From: an uncultured Gemmatimonadota bacterium
GTDB lineage: Bacteria > Gemmatimonadota > Gemmatimonadetes > Palauibacterales > Palauibacteraceae
Assembly (NCBI GenBank): GCA_913043255.1
Contig: CAJWLK010000010.1
Coordinates: forward strand, 24,016-88,015
Reading direction: 5' to 3'
DNA length: 64,000 nt
The number at the start of each line of letters is the position of its first letter. The first letter of the stretch is position 1. A program made the position numbers and the translations under genes. The notes under the pieces are model-generated. The model saw nothing but the letters and a program-made list of their open reading frames with translations. It searched no databases and was not told the DNA's origin. Positions 50,729-59,918 of this stretch are shown here, one piece after another.

Positions 50729-53696
50729 TCCAGGGAACCATAAGACATATCGAGATCCACTGAAGCGTTCTGAGAGACCGGTTCTGCGCTCTATCCTTTC
50801 CCCTAGGCTAACGAGTTGGCTTCGGGTGGCCATCGCGATTGCCGTATTCATGTTGGCAAACACCCTGTACCTCGTGGCCAACCGATTCGCCGATTACTTG
50901 AACTGGGAATTTTTCGCAGTTGGAGAGACCACATTACCGCAGCTTTTCCAAGTGATGGTTCTTACACATACAGGCGTAGGTCTGCTACTAGCTGCATTAA
51001 TGTTTGGTTTTCTAGCAGCACACCTCCCCACGGTCTGGAAGCGGAAGCATCGCGGATCGATTCTTACGGGAGTTGGAATGGGTGTTGTGGGTGGAGTGCT
51101 TGTGACAACCGGCCTTTTTATCCTGACGGCCGCGGCCAGTCGTGAGAATAGCTGGGTGTGGTGGGCCCATGTGGCGAGCGGAATTCTCATAGTGTCCGCA
51201 TATGTGGGGCACCGACTCGTAAGCTACGCTCGCCCCCCTCGGATTCGTGCGCAACGGTTTTCCGTAGCGGTCGTAGCTACGTTAGTAGTCCTAGTGGTTG
51301 GCCATAGCCTAACCCGTCGGGAGGCACGGCTTACGGTAGAGGCTGAGTCTGCCATGGCCGAGGGACTTAATGAAGGCCCGGGTGGCCGAGACCGAGACGT
51401 AGCGAGCTTTCTCGATAGTGAATTTGTTCCGGTGGGTTCTGTTCCCCCTGCTAGTCCCTTCTTTCCTGCTGCAACAACTACCAGCACGGGTACGTATCTA
51501 CCTTCGCGCATTATCACTCGGTCTGAGGCTGGTGAGTTGGCGAAACAGGCCAGACAGGAGATGGCGCAGCGTGTGGCCGCAGAAGTCGAGGCTGATGGAT
51601 TTGCAGTAGAAACAAAGATCGGAGCTGATTTCTGTGCTCGTTGCCACCCCGATGTCACTGAACAATGGGCGACCTCTGCCCATCGTTTTGCTTCTTTTAA
51701 CAACCCGTTCTACACAGCAACGATCGAGTCGATGCGAGTGGAGTCGCTCGAGGCAAGTGAGCAACTGGTGGCTCATTTGCAGGAGTTTGGTTATGAGCCT
51801 GACGCGGCAGGTCGGGTAAAGAGCAAGTGGTGTAGTGGCTGTCATGATCCCGCGCTCATGTTAGCTGGAGCTATGGATCGGCCCATCGATCCTAAAACTA
51901 TTGAGGCGCAGGCGGGACTTACGTGTCTTGCTTGCCATGCGATCGACTACATCCACGATCAGACGGGCAACGGTAATTACAACATCGCAGATGAACAGGA
52001 AGACCCTTACCTGTTCTCCACGGCTGGTTCTGGTAGCTTGGGCGCCTTTTTCCATGATGCAGCACTCAAGGCGAAGCCAACGGTCCATCAACGGCAGATG
52101 CTCAAGCCACTCCATTCAACTTCTGAATTCTGTGCGACGTGTCATAAAGTGAGTCTAACTGAGCCTGTAAATGGTTATCGGTGGCTCCGTGGCCAAGACG
52201 AATATGACGCATGGCATGATAGTGGTGTTGCACACAACGCTGCTCGAACTTTCTATTTGCCTCCGGTGGCGCGTGTTTGTCAGGACTGTCACATGCCGCT
52301 TGAAGAAGCACCACTCGGCGACGTGTCATCGGAGAGAGGGATGGTAAGGTCGCACCGGTTTCTTGCCGTCAACACGGCACTTCCGTTCATCCGTGGGGAT
52401 ACGGCGACGATCGATCGAATCGAGCGATTTCTTCAAGATGAAAAACTCCGCGTTGACATATTCGCACTCCGACGAGGTAATGGAGATCCGGAGATGGCAA
52501 TCGATGTCACACAGCCCACGATCGGGCGCGATGAGACTGTGACCTTTGAGGTGGTAGTTCGAAATCAGGGTGTTGGGCACACGTTTCCTGGTGGGACTAA
52601 CGATTCTAACGAGGGTTGGCTTGAGTTCGAGGTTTCCGATAGCGAAGGAAATCGATTGGCGGTGAGTGGTACAGTTGGTGTAGATGGCCACCTTGACCCA
52701 CTGGCTCATGTGTACAAGTCCATAATCCTGGACGAACAAGGTGACCCCATCCAGATGCGAAATGCCCAGGATATCCATGTCACTGCAGCAGTGAACGTTA
52801 TCGGGCCTGGCACTGCAGATGTGGCTCACTATCAGGTTACAATCCCATCAGATGTTGCCCCGGGCCCCATCAGTGTTAGGGCTCGATTGTTGTGGCGAAA
52901 GTTTGATCGTGCGTATACCGAATTTGCCTACAATGCGAATCGAGATGGATTCATTAAGTTCGATGAGGTGCCAGACCTGCCTATCACCGAAATCGCTCGT
53001 GACGAGGTAGTATTGATGCTGGGTTCAGAGAGTGACTCTGGGTCTAGTCCGGCCGAGCAGGAAGAGAATTGGGTTCGCTATAACGACTATGGCATCGCTC
53101 TTCTTCTTGAGGGAAATACCCGGCTTGCATCCCTCCCATTTGAACACATCGTCGATCTCGTGCCGAACCGGGTCGATGGTCCGTTAAATCTTGCGCGTAG
53201 TGCTTTGGCGGCGGGGAATCTCAAGGCTGCGTTCGACTATCTGGGTAAGGCAGAGGAAATTAGCCCGGGAGACGCGAGGGTGGCCTGGGTATGGGCGAGT
53301 GCACATCAGGAGGATGGTGAGTATGAAGCAGCCGAACAAGCATATCTCGCTTCCATTAAAGCTTTTCCTGAAGATAGACAGGCTTGGTTTCAACTGGGGC
53401 GCACCCGGTATTTGGGTCAGAAATATGCTGAAGCCATTGCTGCGTTCGATCGCGTTCTGGAAATTGATCCGGAACATCGGCAGGCGCACTACAATCGTAT
53501 GCTGAGTCTCCGCGCCGTGGGAAGGGAAGAGGAAGCCTTGATCGCAGAGGCCGCGTTCGACCGCTACCGGATCGATGAGTCGGCAGCCGCTATTACACGT
53601 GAATACCGGTCTGACAATCCAGGTGTGAACTTGATGGCACAAGACATCCACACACATGAACTTCCTATCCTCGGCGCTCGGGATGAAAGTTCGTGA
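50721..53696 (+). CDS. Membrane-anchored pentahaem cytochrome c with C-terminal TPRs
   Basis: 991-residue redox protein. Five transmembrane helices lie at about 34-56, 74-101, 113-135, 147-167 and 180-197. The second contains His83 and His101; the fourth contains His150 and His164, a spacing seen for b-haem ligands. A periplasmic domain carries five CXXCH haem sites: CARCH 305, CSGCH 371, CLACH 402, CATCH 471 and CQDCH 520 (position of the first Cys), resembling cytochrome c554/NrfA-like proteins. An Ig-like beta region (about 575-710) and TPR repeats (about 790-960, DARVAWVWASAHQEDGEYEAAEQAY) follow. It probably passes electrons between menaquinol and a periplasmic partner, possibly the OsmC-like protein or the lipoproteins; that is inference. 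Confidence 0.88.
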   Translation: MNDPGNHKTYRDPLKRSERPVLRSILSPRLTSWLRVAIAIAVFMLANTLYLVANRFADYLNWEFFAVGETTLPQLFQVMVLTHTGVGLLLAALMFGFLAAHLPTVWKRKHRGSILTGVGMGVVGGVLVTTGLFILTAAASRENSWVWWAHVASGILIVSAYVGHRLVSYARPPRIRAQRFSVAVVATLVVLVVGHSLTRREARLTVEAESAMAEGLNEGPGGRDRDVASFLDSEFVPVGSVPPASPFFPAATTTSTGTYLPSRIITRSEAGELAKQARQEMAQRVAAEVEADGFAVETKIGADFCARCHPDVTEQWATSAHRFASFNNPFYTATIESMRVESLEASEQLVAHLQEFGYEPDAAGRVKSKWCSGCHDPALMLAGAMDRPIDPKTIEAQAGLTCLACHAIDYIHDQTGNGNYNIADEQEDPYLFSTAGSGSLGAFFHDAALKAKPTVHQRQMLKPLHSTSEFCATCHKVSLTEPVNGYRWLRGQDEYDAWHDSGVAHNAARTFYLPPVARVCQDCHMPLEEAPLGDVSSERGMVRSHRFLAVNTALPFIRGDTATIDRIERFLQDEKLRVDIFALRRGNGDPEMAIDVTQPTIGRDETVTFEVVVRNQGVGHTFPGGTNDSNEGWLEFEVSDSEGNRLAVSGTVGVDGHLDPLAHVYKSIILDEQGDPIQMRNAQDIHVTAAVNVIGPGTADVAHYQVTIPSDVAPGPISVRARLLWRKFDRAYTEFAYNANRDGFIKFDEVPDLPITEIARDEVVLMLGSESDSGSSPAEQEENWVRYNDYGIALLLEGNTRLASLPFEHIVDLVPNRVDGPLNLARSALAAGNLKAAFDYLGKAEEISPGDARVAWVWASAHQEDGEYEAAEQAYLASIKAFPEDRQAWFQLGRTRYLGQKYAEAIAAFDRVLEIDPEHRQAHYNRMLSLRAVGREEEALIAEAAFDRYRIDESAAAITREYRSDNPGVNLMAQDIHTHELPILGARDESS

Positions 53697-55477
53697 ACAG
53701 AGTTTGTCGGAGAGCATGGATCGTATCTCATCGACTGTTATGGTTTACGGTGGCCTTTGTGTCGTGTGAACGTGTCGCCCCCCCTAGCGAAGAGATCCCT
53801 GAGTACACGCGCCCCACTTATACCATTCGTGGCGGCGATGAGGCTCGTACCGATGTTCGATTCACTGATATTACCGAGAGTGTTGGAATCGACTTTAAGC
53901 ATGCGACCGGAGCTTTCGGTGAAAAGTGGATGCCCGAGACTATGGGGAGTGGGGTCACCGTGTTCGACTACGATGGTGACAAGCTGCCGGATCTTTTTTT
54001 TGTTAGTGGTACGGGTTGGCCGGAGAAAGAGCAGGATCGAGGAACTACATCAAAGCTCTACAGGAATCGTGGGAATCAAAGTTTTGAGGATGTGACGGTT
54101 GAGGTAGGACTCGCGCAGCCGATCTATGGAATGGGAGCGTTCGCGGCAGACTATGATGCCGATGGCGATCAGGATCTTTATGTGACGGCAGTAGGAGACA
54201 ACCGGCTGTACCGGAATGATGGTGGTCGTTTTACTGATGTGACGTCTGTTACCCAGACAGTCGCAAACGCGCCAGATTCTGTTGATCCTGCATGGTCAAC
54301 TTCGGCTGCATGGTTTGACGCGGACCTGGACGGGTGGCTCGATCTGTTGGTTTGCAATTACGTGGATTGGACGCCGGAAACTGATCTCTTTTTTAGTCGC
54401 GATGGGGTGAACAAGTCATATGCGACCCCGGAGGAATACGAGGGCGAGTCGTGTCGATTGCTCCACAGTGATCGCGGACGCCGTTTTGAGGACGTTACTG
54501 CTGAAACTGGCATCGAAAACCCTAATGGAAAGTCACTCGCGGTTGTTGTGGACGATTTTAATGATGACGGTTGGCCAGATGTCGTAATCGCTAATGACAC
54601 GTACCAAAATTTCTTCTATCTGAATCAGGGTAATGGCACATTTGATGATGATGCGTTGGCAGCTGGGGTCGCGTTTGATGAGTTTGGTCGCGCACGAGCG
54701 GGTATGGGTGTTGATGTCGCAGATATTAGGAACCGTGGGCAACTGTCTATTGCCATTGGAAATTTTTCGAATGAGGCGGTAGCTCTTTATACGGAAATTG
54801 GGGAACAACTGTTTCAAGATCTTGCCGGCGCAGCGCGTTTGACACGAGAGACACTACTCCCACTCACGTTTGGGCTTCGCTTTGCAGATTTGAACCTTGA
54901 TCGCAATGTGGATCTTATATTGGGAAACGGCCACATTGATCCTGACATCGGAACAATTCAGAGTGATGTCTCGTTTGCACAACCACCACAACTCTTTCAA
55001 AACAACGGCAGGGGAGGGTTCGTGGAGGTTGGGGAGCTTTTAGGTGGGGGCTTCACCGAGCCGATCGTCGCCCGTGGTCTTGCAACAACCGACTTTGATC
55101 GTGATGGAGATATTGACGTGATCATCAGCACAAATGGTGGTCGGCCGAAGTTCTTGCGAAATGATCTTACGGTTGGTACCAACTGGGTCCGACTCCGTCT
55201 TGAAGGTGAGCCCCCAAACCTTGAGGCAGTGGGAGCTACAGTGCTGGTTTTCACGGAGAGCGTCACTCAGCGTTTCGTTGTCTCAACAAGTTCTTCGTAC
55301 CTCTCACAGTCGGAAACCAATCCTGTCCTGGCTGGTCTCGGCGGCGCGACAGGCGCAGATAGTGTTCTGGTGAAGTGGCCTAGAGGTAAAGTGAGTCGAG
55401 TCGGCCGTATCGATGCAGGAAACGAAGAGGTGATCTCGGAATCGTCCACAGCTGGGCGAGGAGCGATAGACTCCTGA
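53693..55477 (+). CDS. CRTAC1-type FG-GAP/ASPIC-UnbV lipoprotein
   Basis: 594-residue lipoprotein with lipobox FVSC (Cys at about residue 25). Six FG-GAP repeats are visible (FDYDGDKLPDLFF, ADYDADGDQDLYV, FDADLDGWLDLLV, DDFNDDGWPDVVI, ADLNLDRNVDLIL, TDFDRDGDIDVII). The family hallmarks GIDFKHATGAFGEKWMPETMG near the N-terminus and YATPEEYEGESCRLLHSDRG in the middle are present. An ASPIC/UnbV domain closes the protein (VGATVLVF...SSSYLSQSETNPVLAGLGG...VKWPRGKVSRV). GTG start overlaps the cytochrome stop. The function of bacterial CRTAC1-like proteins is unestablished. Confidence 0.9.
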   Translation: MNRVCRRAWIVSHRLLWFTVAFVSCERVAPPSEEIPEYTRPTYTIRGGDEARTDVRFTDITESVGIDFKHATGAFGEKWMPETMGSGVTVFDYDGDKLPDLFFVSGTGWPEKEQDRGTTSKLYRNRGNQSFEDVTVEVGLAQPIYGMGAFAADYDADGDQDLYVTAVGDNRLYRNDGGRFTDVTSVTQTVANAPDSVDPAWSTSAAWFDADLDGWLDLLVCNYVDWTPETDLFFSRDGVNKSYATPEEYEGESCRLLHSDRGRRFEDVTAETGIENPNGKSLAVVVDDFNDDGWPDVVIANDTYQNFFYLNQGNGTFDDDALAAGVAFDEFGRARAGMGVDVADIRNRGQLSIAIGNFSNEAVALYTEIGEQLFQDLAGAARLTRETLLPLTFGLRFADLNLDRNVDLILGNGHIDPDIGTIQSDVSFAQPPQLFQNNGRGGFVEVGELLGGGFTEPIVARGLATTDFDRDGDIDVIISTNGGRPKFLRNDLTVGTNWVRLRLEGEPPNLEAVGATVLVFTESVTQRFVVSTSSSYLSQSETNPVLAGLGGATGADSVLVKWPRGKVSRVGRIDAGNEEVISESSTAGRGAIDS

Positions 55478-58400
55478 AGCGAATCTCTGGGGTTTGCATT
55501 TTCGCGTTTGTTACTATGGGGGGCTGTGTTGATCGCGCTTCCCCTCCTGCGGCTACAACGGCTGAAATCCTTGCGACACAAGGGGCAGCCCAAGCTTTTT
55601 TTCAACAGGACCGGCTCGAGGAAGCCCGGGTTGAGTACGAACAACTTGTAGAGATGGTGCCAAGCGATGCATCTGGCCATGCGGGCTTAGGGATGGTTGC
55701 CCTGCGGTCCGGAAATGTGGAAGCAGCAGAGAAACATCTGATAGCGGCACGAGAGCGAAGTCCTTCTGATCCTGAGTTGGTTGTGGCGCTTGCAAATGCT
55801 CGGTCCAGTTTGGGTGATGGAGATTCGGCCCGTGCCTTACTCACTAGATCGCTCGCATTGGACTCCACACACACACGAACACTCTGGGCATTAGCCGATA
55901 TTGCTCGTCTAGATGGGCAGCCTGTGGAAAGTTGGTTGGTTTGGCTCGAACGGGTTGTAGCCCTGGTTCCGGGAAACCTTGCTGCAAGGGTAGAACTTTC
56001 GGGGGCCTACCTCGAGGCAAATGCCTTAGACCAAGCCCTCGCAGAACTTGAAATGTTACGTCAGATTGCTCCGGATTTCCCGCCGAGGGCTCGAACTGCC
56101 TTTGAAAAAACGGAACGTGCAATTCAAGTCGGAGATCGCTCAAGTGCGGTTGCTCAGTTGGCTAATTTCCGGCTGGATTTTGAAGTCACGGCTCAATACC
56201 AAGAAGGCGTGGCAGACCTGCGACCCTTGTCCGGGGAAATCGTCGGTATTCCACAACTCTATTTCAGCTTCCTCACATCCTTGCGAGTCCAAGAGCCTGA
56301 AGTGGTCTTGAATTCAATGCGCTTCACTAACGCCTCCGAGCTGGCAGGTTTTGGAGAACTCCAAAGCGTGTCAGAGGAGCATGGTGGTGCCGCGCTATTT
56401 GCGTTGGGTGACTTTGATGGTGATGAAGACGAGGATTTGTTGTGGACTGTGGGTGGGGAAACCAGTCTTTTACGCGTCGACTTCGGTCAATTTGTAGTTG
56501 ATGATGACTTGGGTTCTATGCTAACTCCTGAGGTTGGGGCGATCGCTTGGGGTGATTTTGATGATGATCGTCGTCTGGATATGTGGCTTGGGGGAAGGGA
56601 ATCGGCTCTCTACCACAACGAATCTGATGGTCTGTTCTCAGAGATTCTCTTGCCGGCGGAGGGACAGAACTTTGGGAAGGCGAATGAGGTTTTCTTTGCG
56701 GACCTAGACCAGGACGGTGATCTCGATGTTTTCGAGGCACGATCAGGCTTGAATCGGTTCTATCGAAATGATGGTGATAAGACGTTCGTCGAGTTGTCAG
56801 AGCGATTCGGTTTGGCTGGACCTGATGACGCAGATACAAAAGATGCAGCATTTGCTGATCTTGATGGGGACCTCGACCTCGATGTGGTTTTGGCCGAAGG
56901 CTCTCATGGGCTGCGGGTACTATTGAATGCGCGCGGCGGGCGATTTTCTGATCTCGCAGACCGTGTTGTTGTGGATGGGGGTGAAAACGCAACGGCTGTC
57001 GCGCTAGGTGATATCGACAACGATGGACTCGTGGATGTCCTCGTCGCTGGGTCTCAGGAAATTCGGTTGTTAAAGGGTCAAGTGGATAGCGTATCTGGGC
57101 TAGAAGAAAACTCTCGCACCATCATCGAATTCGAGGATCTAGTACCACGAGACCTTTTGTTGGTGGATTTTGATAACGATGGATATTTGGATCTTGCGGT
57201 TGGAGGATCTTCTGAGGTGGGCGCTGGAGCGAGGCTTTTTCACAATATAGGAGGTGGTAACTTTTCGGTTACGGACCATCTTCTGCCGGACGTGCCATCG
57301 GATATTCGGCAACTCGATTTTTTCGACTATAACGAAGATGGTGACGCTGACCTGATTATTCTTGACAGTGATGGTCAGCCTATGTTGCTAAGAAATGATG
57401 GGGGAAATGCCAATCATTTTATACAGTTGCAACTCGTAGGGCTCGGCGATGGAAGTCGGAAAAACAACCGCTTTGGCATCGGGGCACGTGTCGAGATTCG
57501 AGCTGGTGATTTATATCAGGTTCATACCGTCACGGACCCAACGGTTCTCATCGGACTAAATGGCCACCTGAAAGCAGATGTCATTCGGGTTCATTGGCCC
57601 AACGGTGTCGCGCAAGATTTATACTTCCCTGGAACGGACCAGGATTTGATTGAACAACAGACCCTCAAAGGGTCGTGTCCGCTGCTCTACGTATGGGATG
57701 GGGAAAGTTTCACCTTCGTGGGTGACATTATGTGGAAGAGCGCTCTCGGGATGCCGCTTGGAATTCTTGGTGGTGACGGTCAGCAAGCGTTTGCACCTAG
57801 CTATCCTTCGCAAGAATATCGAAGGCTTCCACCAGGACTTCTCCGCCCTCGAGATGGCGAGTTCGTGCTTCAAGTGACTGAAGAGTTATGGGAAACCATA
57901 TACGTCGACGGTCTTAGCCTCGTAGCAGTCGACCATCCTGATTCAGTTGATGTGTATGTCAACGAGAGGTTCATACCACCTGCTCCGACTGAGCTTGAAC
58001 TGTGGCGGGTTGGGGATAGGTGGTCGCCCCGAACAGCCAGTGACGGGAGGGGTGTCGACCAATCGAGCGCGTTGGAAGCCCGTGATTTTTCGTACGTTTC
58101 GACATTCCGGACAGGAAGGTATCAGGGCATCGCTGAACCACACGAACTCATACTTGACCTTGGAGAGAAAGCGGCGTCTGGAGACGTCACACTCTTCTTG
58201 ACCGGATGGATTTTCCCGACTGATGCGAGCATCAATATGGCCATGGCGCAATCCGATGACTTGCAATCTCATTTTCCTGCTCTTGATGTCATTGGCTTAG
58301 ACGGTAAGTGGGAGACTGTGATCCCAGATCTCGGGTTCCCTTCGGGGAAGGATAAGACGGTAATCGCTGATCTGAGGGGGTTGTTTCCGACTGAAGATCG

Positions 58401-58965
58401 GCGTGTACGTATCCACACAAACCTCATGGTCTACTGGGATGAAGCATTCTTTACGGTTGGGTCGTCGCACCTAGCTACGACTGAGCAGCGTGTTACCGAG
58501 GTCTCGGCTACGAGTGCAGATTTGCACTATCGCGGGTTCTCACGTGAGTTCCGTAAAGGTGGGAGGTACGGCCCTCATTGGTTTGACTATGACTCTGTTA
58601 CGGTTGAACCACGCTGGCATGACCTCGCCGGTGAATACACACGCTTTGGCGATGTGACAGAACTCGTCGAGAGTGGAGATGACCGCTATGTGATAGCGAA
58701 TGCGGGAGATGAGATCACACTACGCTTCAGTGCTGATGAGTTCCCCGACCTGCCCCAGGGATGGATGCGAACGTTCCTCATCTATAGCGATGGTTGGGTC
58801 AAAGACGGAGACCTGAACATCGCCACAGGGGATCGTGCTGATCCTCTCCCATTCCGCGATCAGACTCGGTATCCTTACGGGCCAGAGGAGTCCTACGATC
58901 ACGTCGATGCACGACGCGAAACTGCTGAGACCTACCTGACGAGGACGATTAAGCCTCCCCGCTGA
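55474..58965 (+). CDS. TPR/FG-GAP/ASPIC lipoprotein with unassigned C-terminal domain
   Basis: 1163 residues if initiated at CTG 55474. That start gives a lipoprotein signal (LKRISGVCIFAFVTMGGC), overlaps the previous stop as CTGA, and has GAGGAG ten bases upstream. The first ATG, 55516, encodes MGGC with no signal and no ribosome site. Mature order: TPRs (about 35-215, AAQAFFQQDRLEEARVEYEQL and following), about seven FG-GAP repeats (about 295-625, for example GDIDNDGLVDVLVAG), ASPIC/UnbV (about 630-725, GARVEIRAGDLYQVH and VHWPNGVAQDL), then about 430 residues with no recognised family. That C-terminal part opens CPLLYVWDGESFTFVGDIMW and ends with LPFRDQTRYPYGPEE. It is the last gene of the operon, converging with the EamA gene. 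Confidence 0.85.
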   Translation: MKRISGVCIFAFVTMGGCVDRASPPAATTAEILATQGAAQAFFQQDRLEEARVEYEQLVEMVPSDASGHAGLGMVALRSGNVEAAEKHLIAARERSPSDPELVVALANARSSLGDGDSARALLTRSLALDSTHTRTLWALADIARLDGQPVESWLVWLERVVALVPGNLAARVELSGAYLEANALDQALAELEMLRQIAPDFPPRARTAFEKTERAIQVGDRSSAVAQLANFRLDFEVTAQYQEGVADLRPLSGEIVGIPQLYFSFLTSLRVQEPEVVLNSMRFTNASELAGFGELQSVSEEHGGAALFALGDFDGDEDEDLLWTVGGETSLLRVDFGQFVVDDDLGSMLTPEVGAIAWGDFDDDRRLDMWLGGRESALYHNESDGLFSEILLPAEGQNFGKANEVFFADLDQDGDLDVFEARSGLNRFYRNDGDKTFVELSERFGLAGPDDADTKDAAFADLDGDLDLDVVLAEGSHGLRVLLNARGGRFSDLADRVVVDGGENATAVALGDIDNDGLVDVLVAGSQEIRLLKGQVDSVSGLEENSRTIIEFEDLVPRDLLLVDFDNDGYLDLAVGGSSEVGAGARLFHNIGGGNFSVTDHLLPDVPSDIRQLDFFDYNEDGDADLIILDSDGQPMLLRNDGGNANHFIQLQLVGLGDGSRKNNRFGIGARVEIRAGDLYQVHTVTDPTVLIGLNGHLKADVIRVHWPNGVAQDLYFPGTDQDLIEQQTLKGSCPLLYVWDGESFTFVGDIMWKSALGMPLGILGGDGQQAFAPSYPSQEYRRLPPGLLRPRDGEFVLQVTEELWETIYVDGLSLVAVDHPDSVDVYVNERFIPPAPTELELWRVGDRWSPRTASDGRGVDQSSALEARDFSYVSTFRTGRYQGIAEPHELILDLGEKAASGDVTLFLTGWIFPTDASINMAMAQSDDLQSHFPALDVIGLDGKWETVIPDLGFPSGKDKTVIADLRGLFPTEDRRVRIHTNLMVYWDEAFFTVGSSHLATTEQRVTEVSATSADLHYRGFSREFRKGGRYGPHWFDYDSVTVEPRWHDLAGEYTRFGDVTELVESGDDRYVIANAGDEITLRFSADEFPDLPQGWMRTFLIYSDGWVKDGDLNIATGDRADPLPFRDQTRYPYGPEESYDHVDARRETAETYLTRTIKPPR

Positions 58966-58975
58966 TAACTTCCGG

Positions 58976-59872
58976 TCAGCTTGCTTGTGATTTTCGTGAC
59001 CGGGTCATGCCTGGCTTTTCCAGCCTTAGCCAGATTACACCCATGACAATAAACGTGATTCCTGACCACTGAACCACTGACAACCGGTCGTTTAGCACAA
59101 GTGCGGCCAGTGTGAGTGTGACGGCAGGTTCGACTGTGGAGAAAAGCGCGGCTCTTGCAGGACCGATCCACCTAATGCCAAGTATGAAAAGTGTGATCGG
59201 AATCGCTGTTGAGATGAGGCCCATGGCCCCTAGGAGTAAGATCGGTCGGGTCTCCATTGGAACGTAGCCCTCTCCAGTAATGAACGCCGCTATTGTCACA
59301 ATTATGGCTGCGGTCGTGAGCATGGTCGCGGTCCCTGATATTGCCGGAAGGCGGTTGAAGATTTCGTGGCTCTTGATCATGAATACCGCCAAGAGGAATA
59401 CGCCGAACAGGATGAGGCTCACCCCCAAAGCCGTCCCGGATCCAAGGCCAGTGTCGCCCACAGTGAGTGCACACCCGGCGGTTGCTAATCCGAGTGCTAC
59501 GACCCGACGCCTCGTCAGTGGCTCGCCGATCCAAATTCGTGATAGAAGAACCGTTACGATCGGATAAGTGAAGAATACCATCGATGCGAGTGAGGCAGAT
59601 ACGCGGGTAAGCCCCAGTAAATAGGAGGTCGCATTCGAAGCATACAGGACTCCCAAACCTATGAGGCCTATGACCTGAGAGCGTGCCGGGAGCGAACGCC
59701 CTGTGCTAAATACCATGAACCACACGAGACCGGCTCCGATCCCAAAGCGCCAGGCGAGAATAGGGAGCACTTCGATTCCTTCTGCCAAGGCCAGTTTGGC
59801 TAGAATTGGCATGAAACCATATCCGAGACAGGAAAAGAGGATGGCGAGCATGCCCTTGGTAAATGTGCTCAC
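58976..59872 (-). CDS. EamA/DMT-superfamily transporter
   Basis: 298-residue inner-membrane permease with ten predicted transmembrane helices in two homologous EamA repeats (about 7-140 and 150-290). Typical features are LAWRFGIGAGLVW and LASMVFFTYPIVTVLLSRIWIGEPLT at the end of repeat one, and the matching RAALFSTVEPAVTLTLAALVLNDRLSVVQWSGITFIVMG of repeat two. Substrate unknown; the family exports amino acids, sugars or metabolites. It is 46 bases downstream of addA in the same direction and may share its transcript. Confidence 0.92.
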   Translation of the reverse strand: MSTFTKGMLAILFSCLGYGFMPILAKLALAEGIEVLPILAWRFGIGAGLVWFMVFSTGRSLPARSQVIGLIGLGVLYASNATSYLLGLTRVSASLASMVFFTYPIVTVLLSRIWIGEPLTRRRVVALGLATAGCALTVGDTGLGSGTALGVSLILFGVFLLAVFMIKSHEIFNRLPAISGTATMLTTAAIIVTIAAFITGEGYVPMETRPILLLGAMGLISTAIPITLFILGIRWIGPARAALFSTVEPAVTLTLAALVLNDRLSVVQWSGITFIVMGVIWLRLEKPGMTRSRKSQAS

Positions 59873-59918
59873 CGCAGGAATCTAATGGTTGTGATGTGGC
59901 TTTGAAGCGTTGCGGTTC

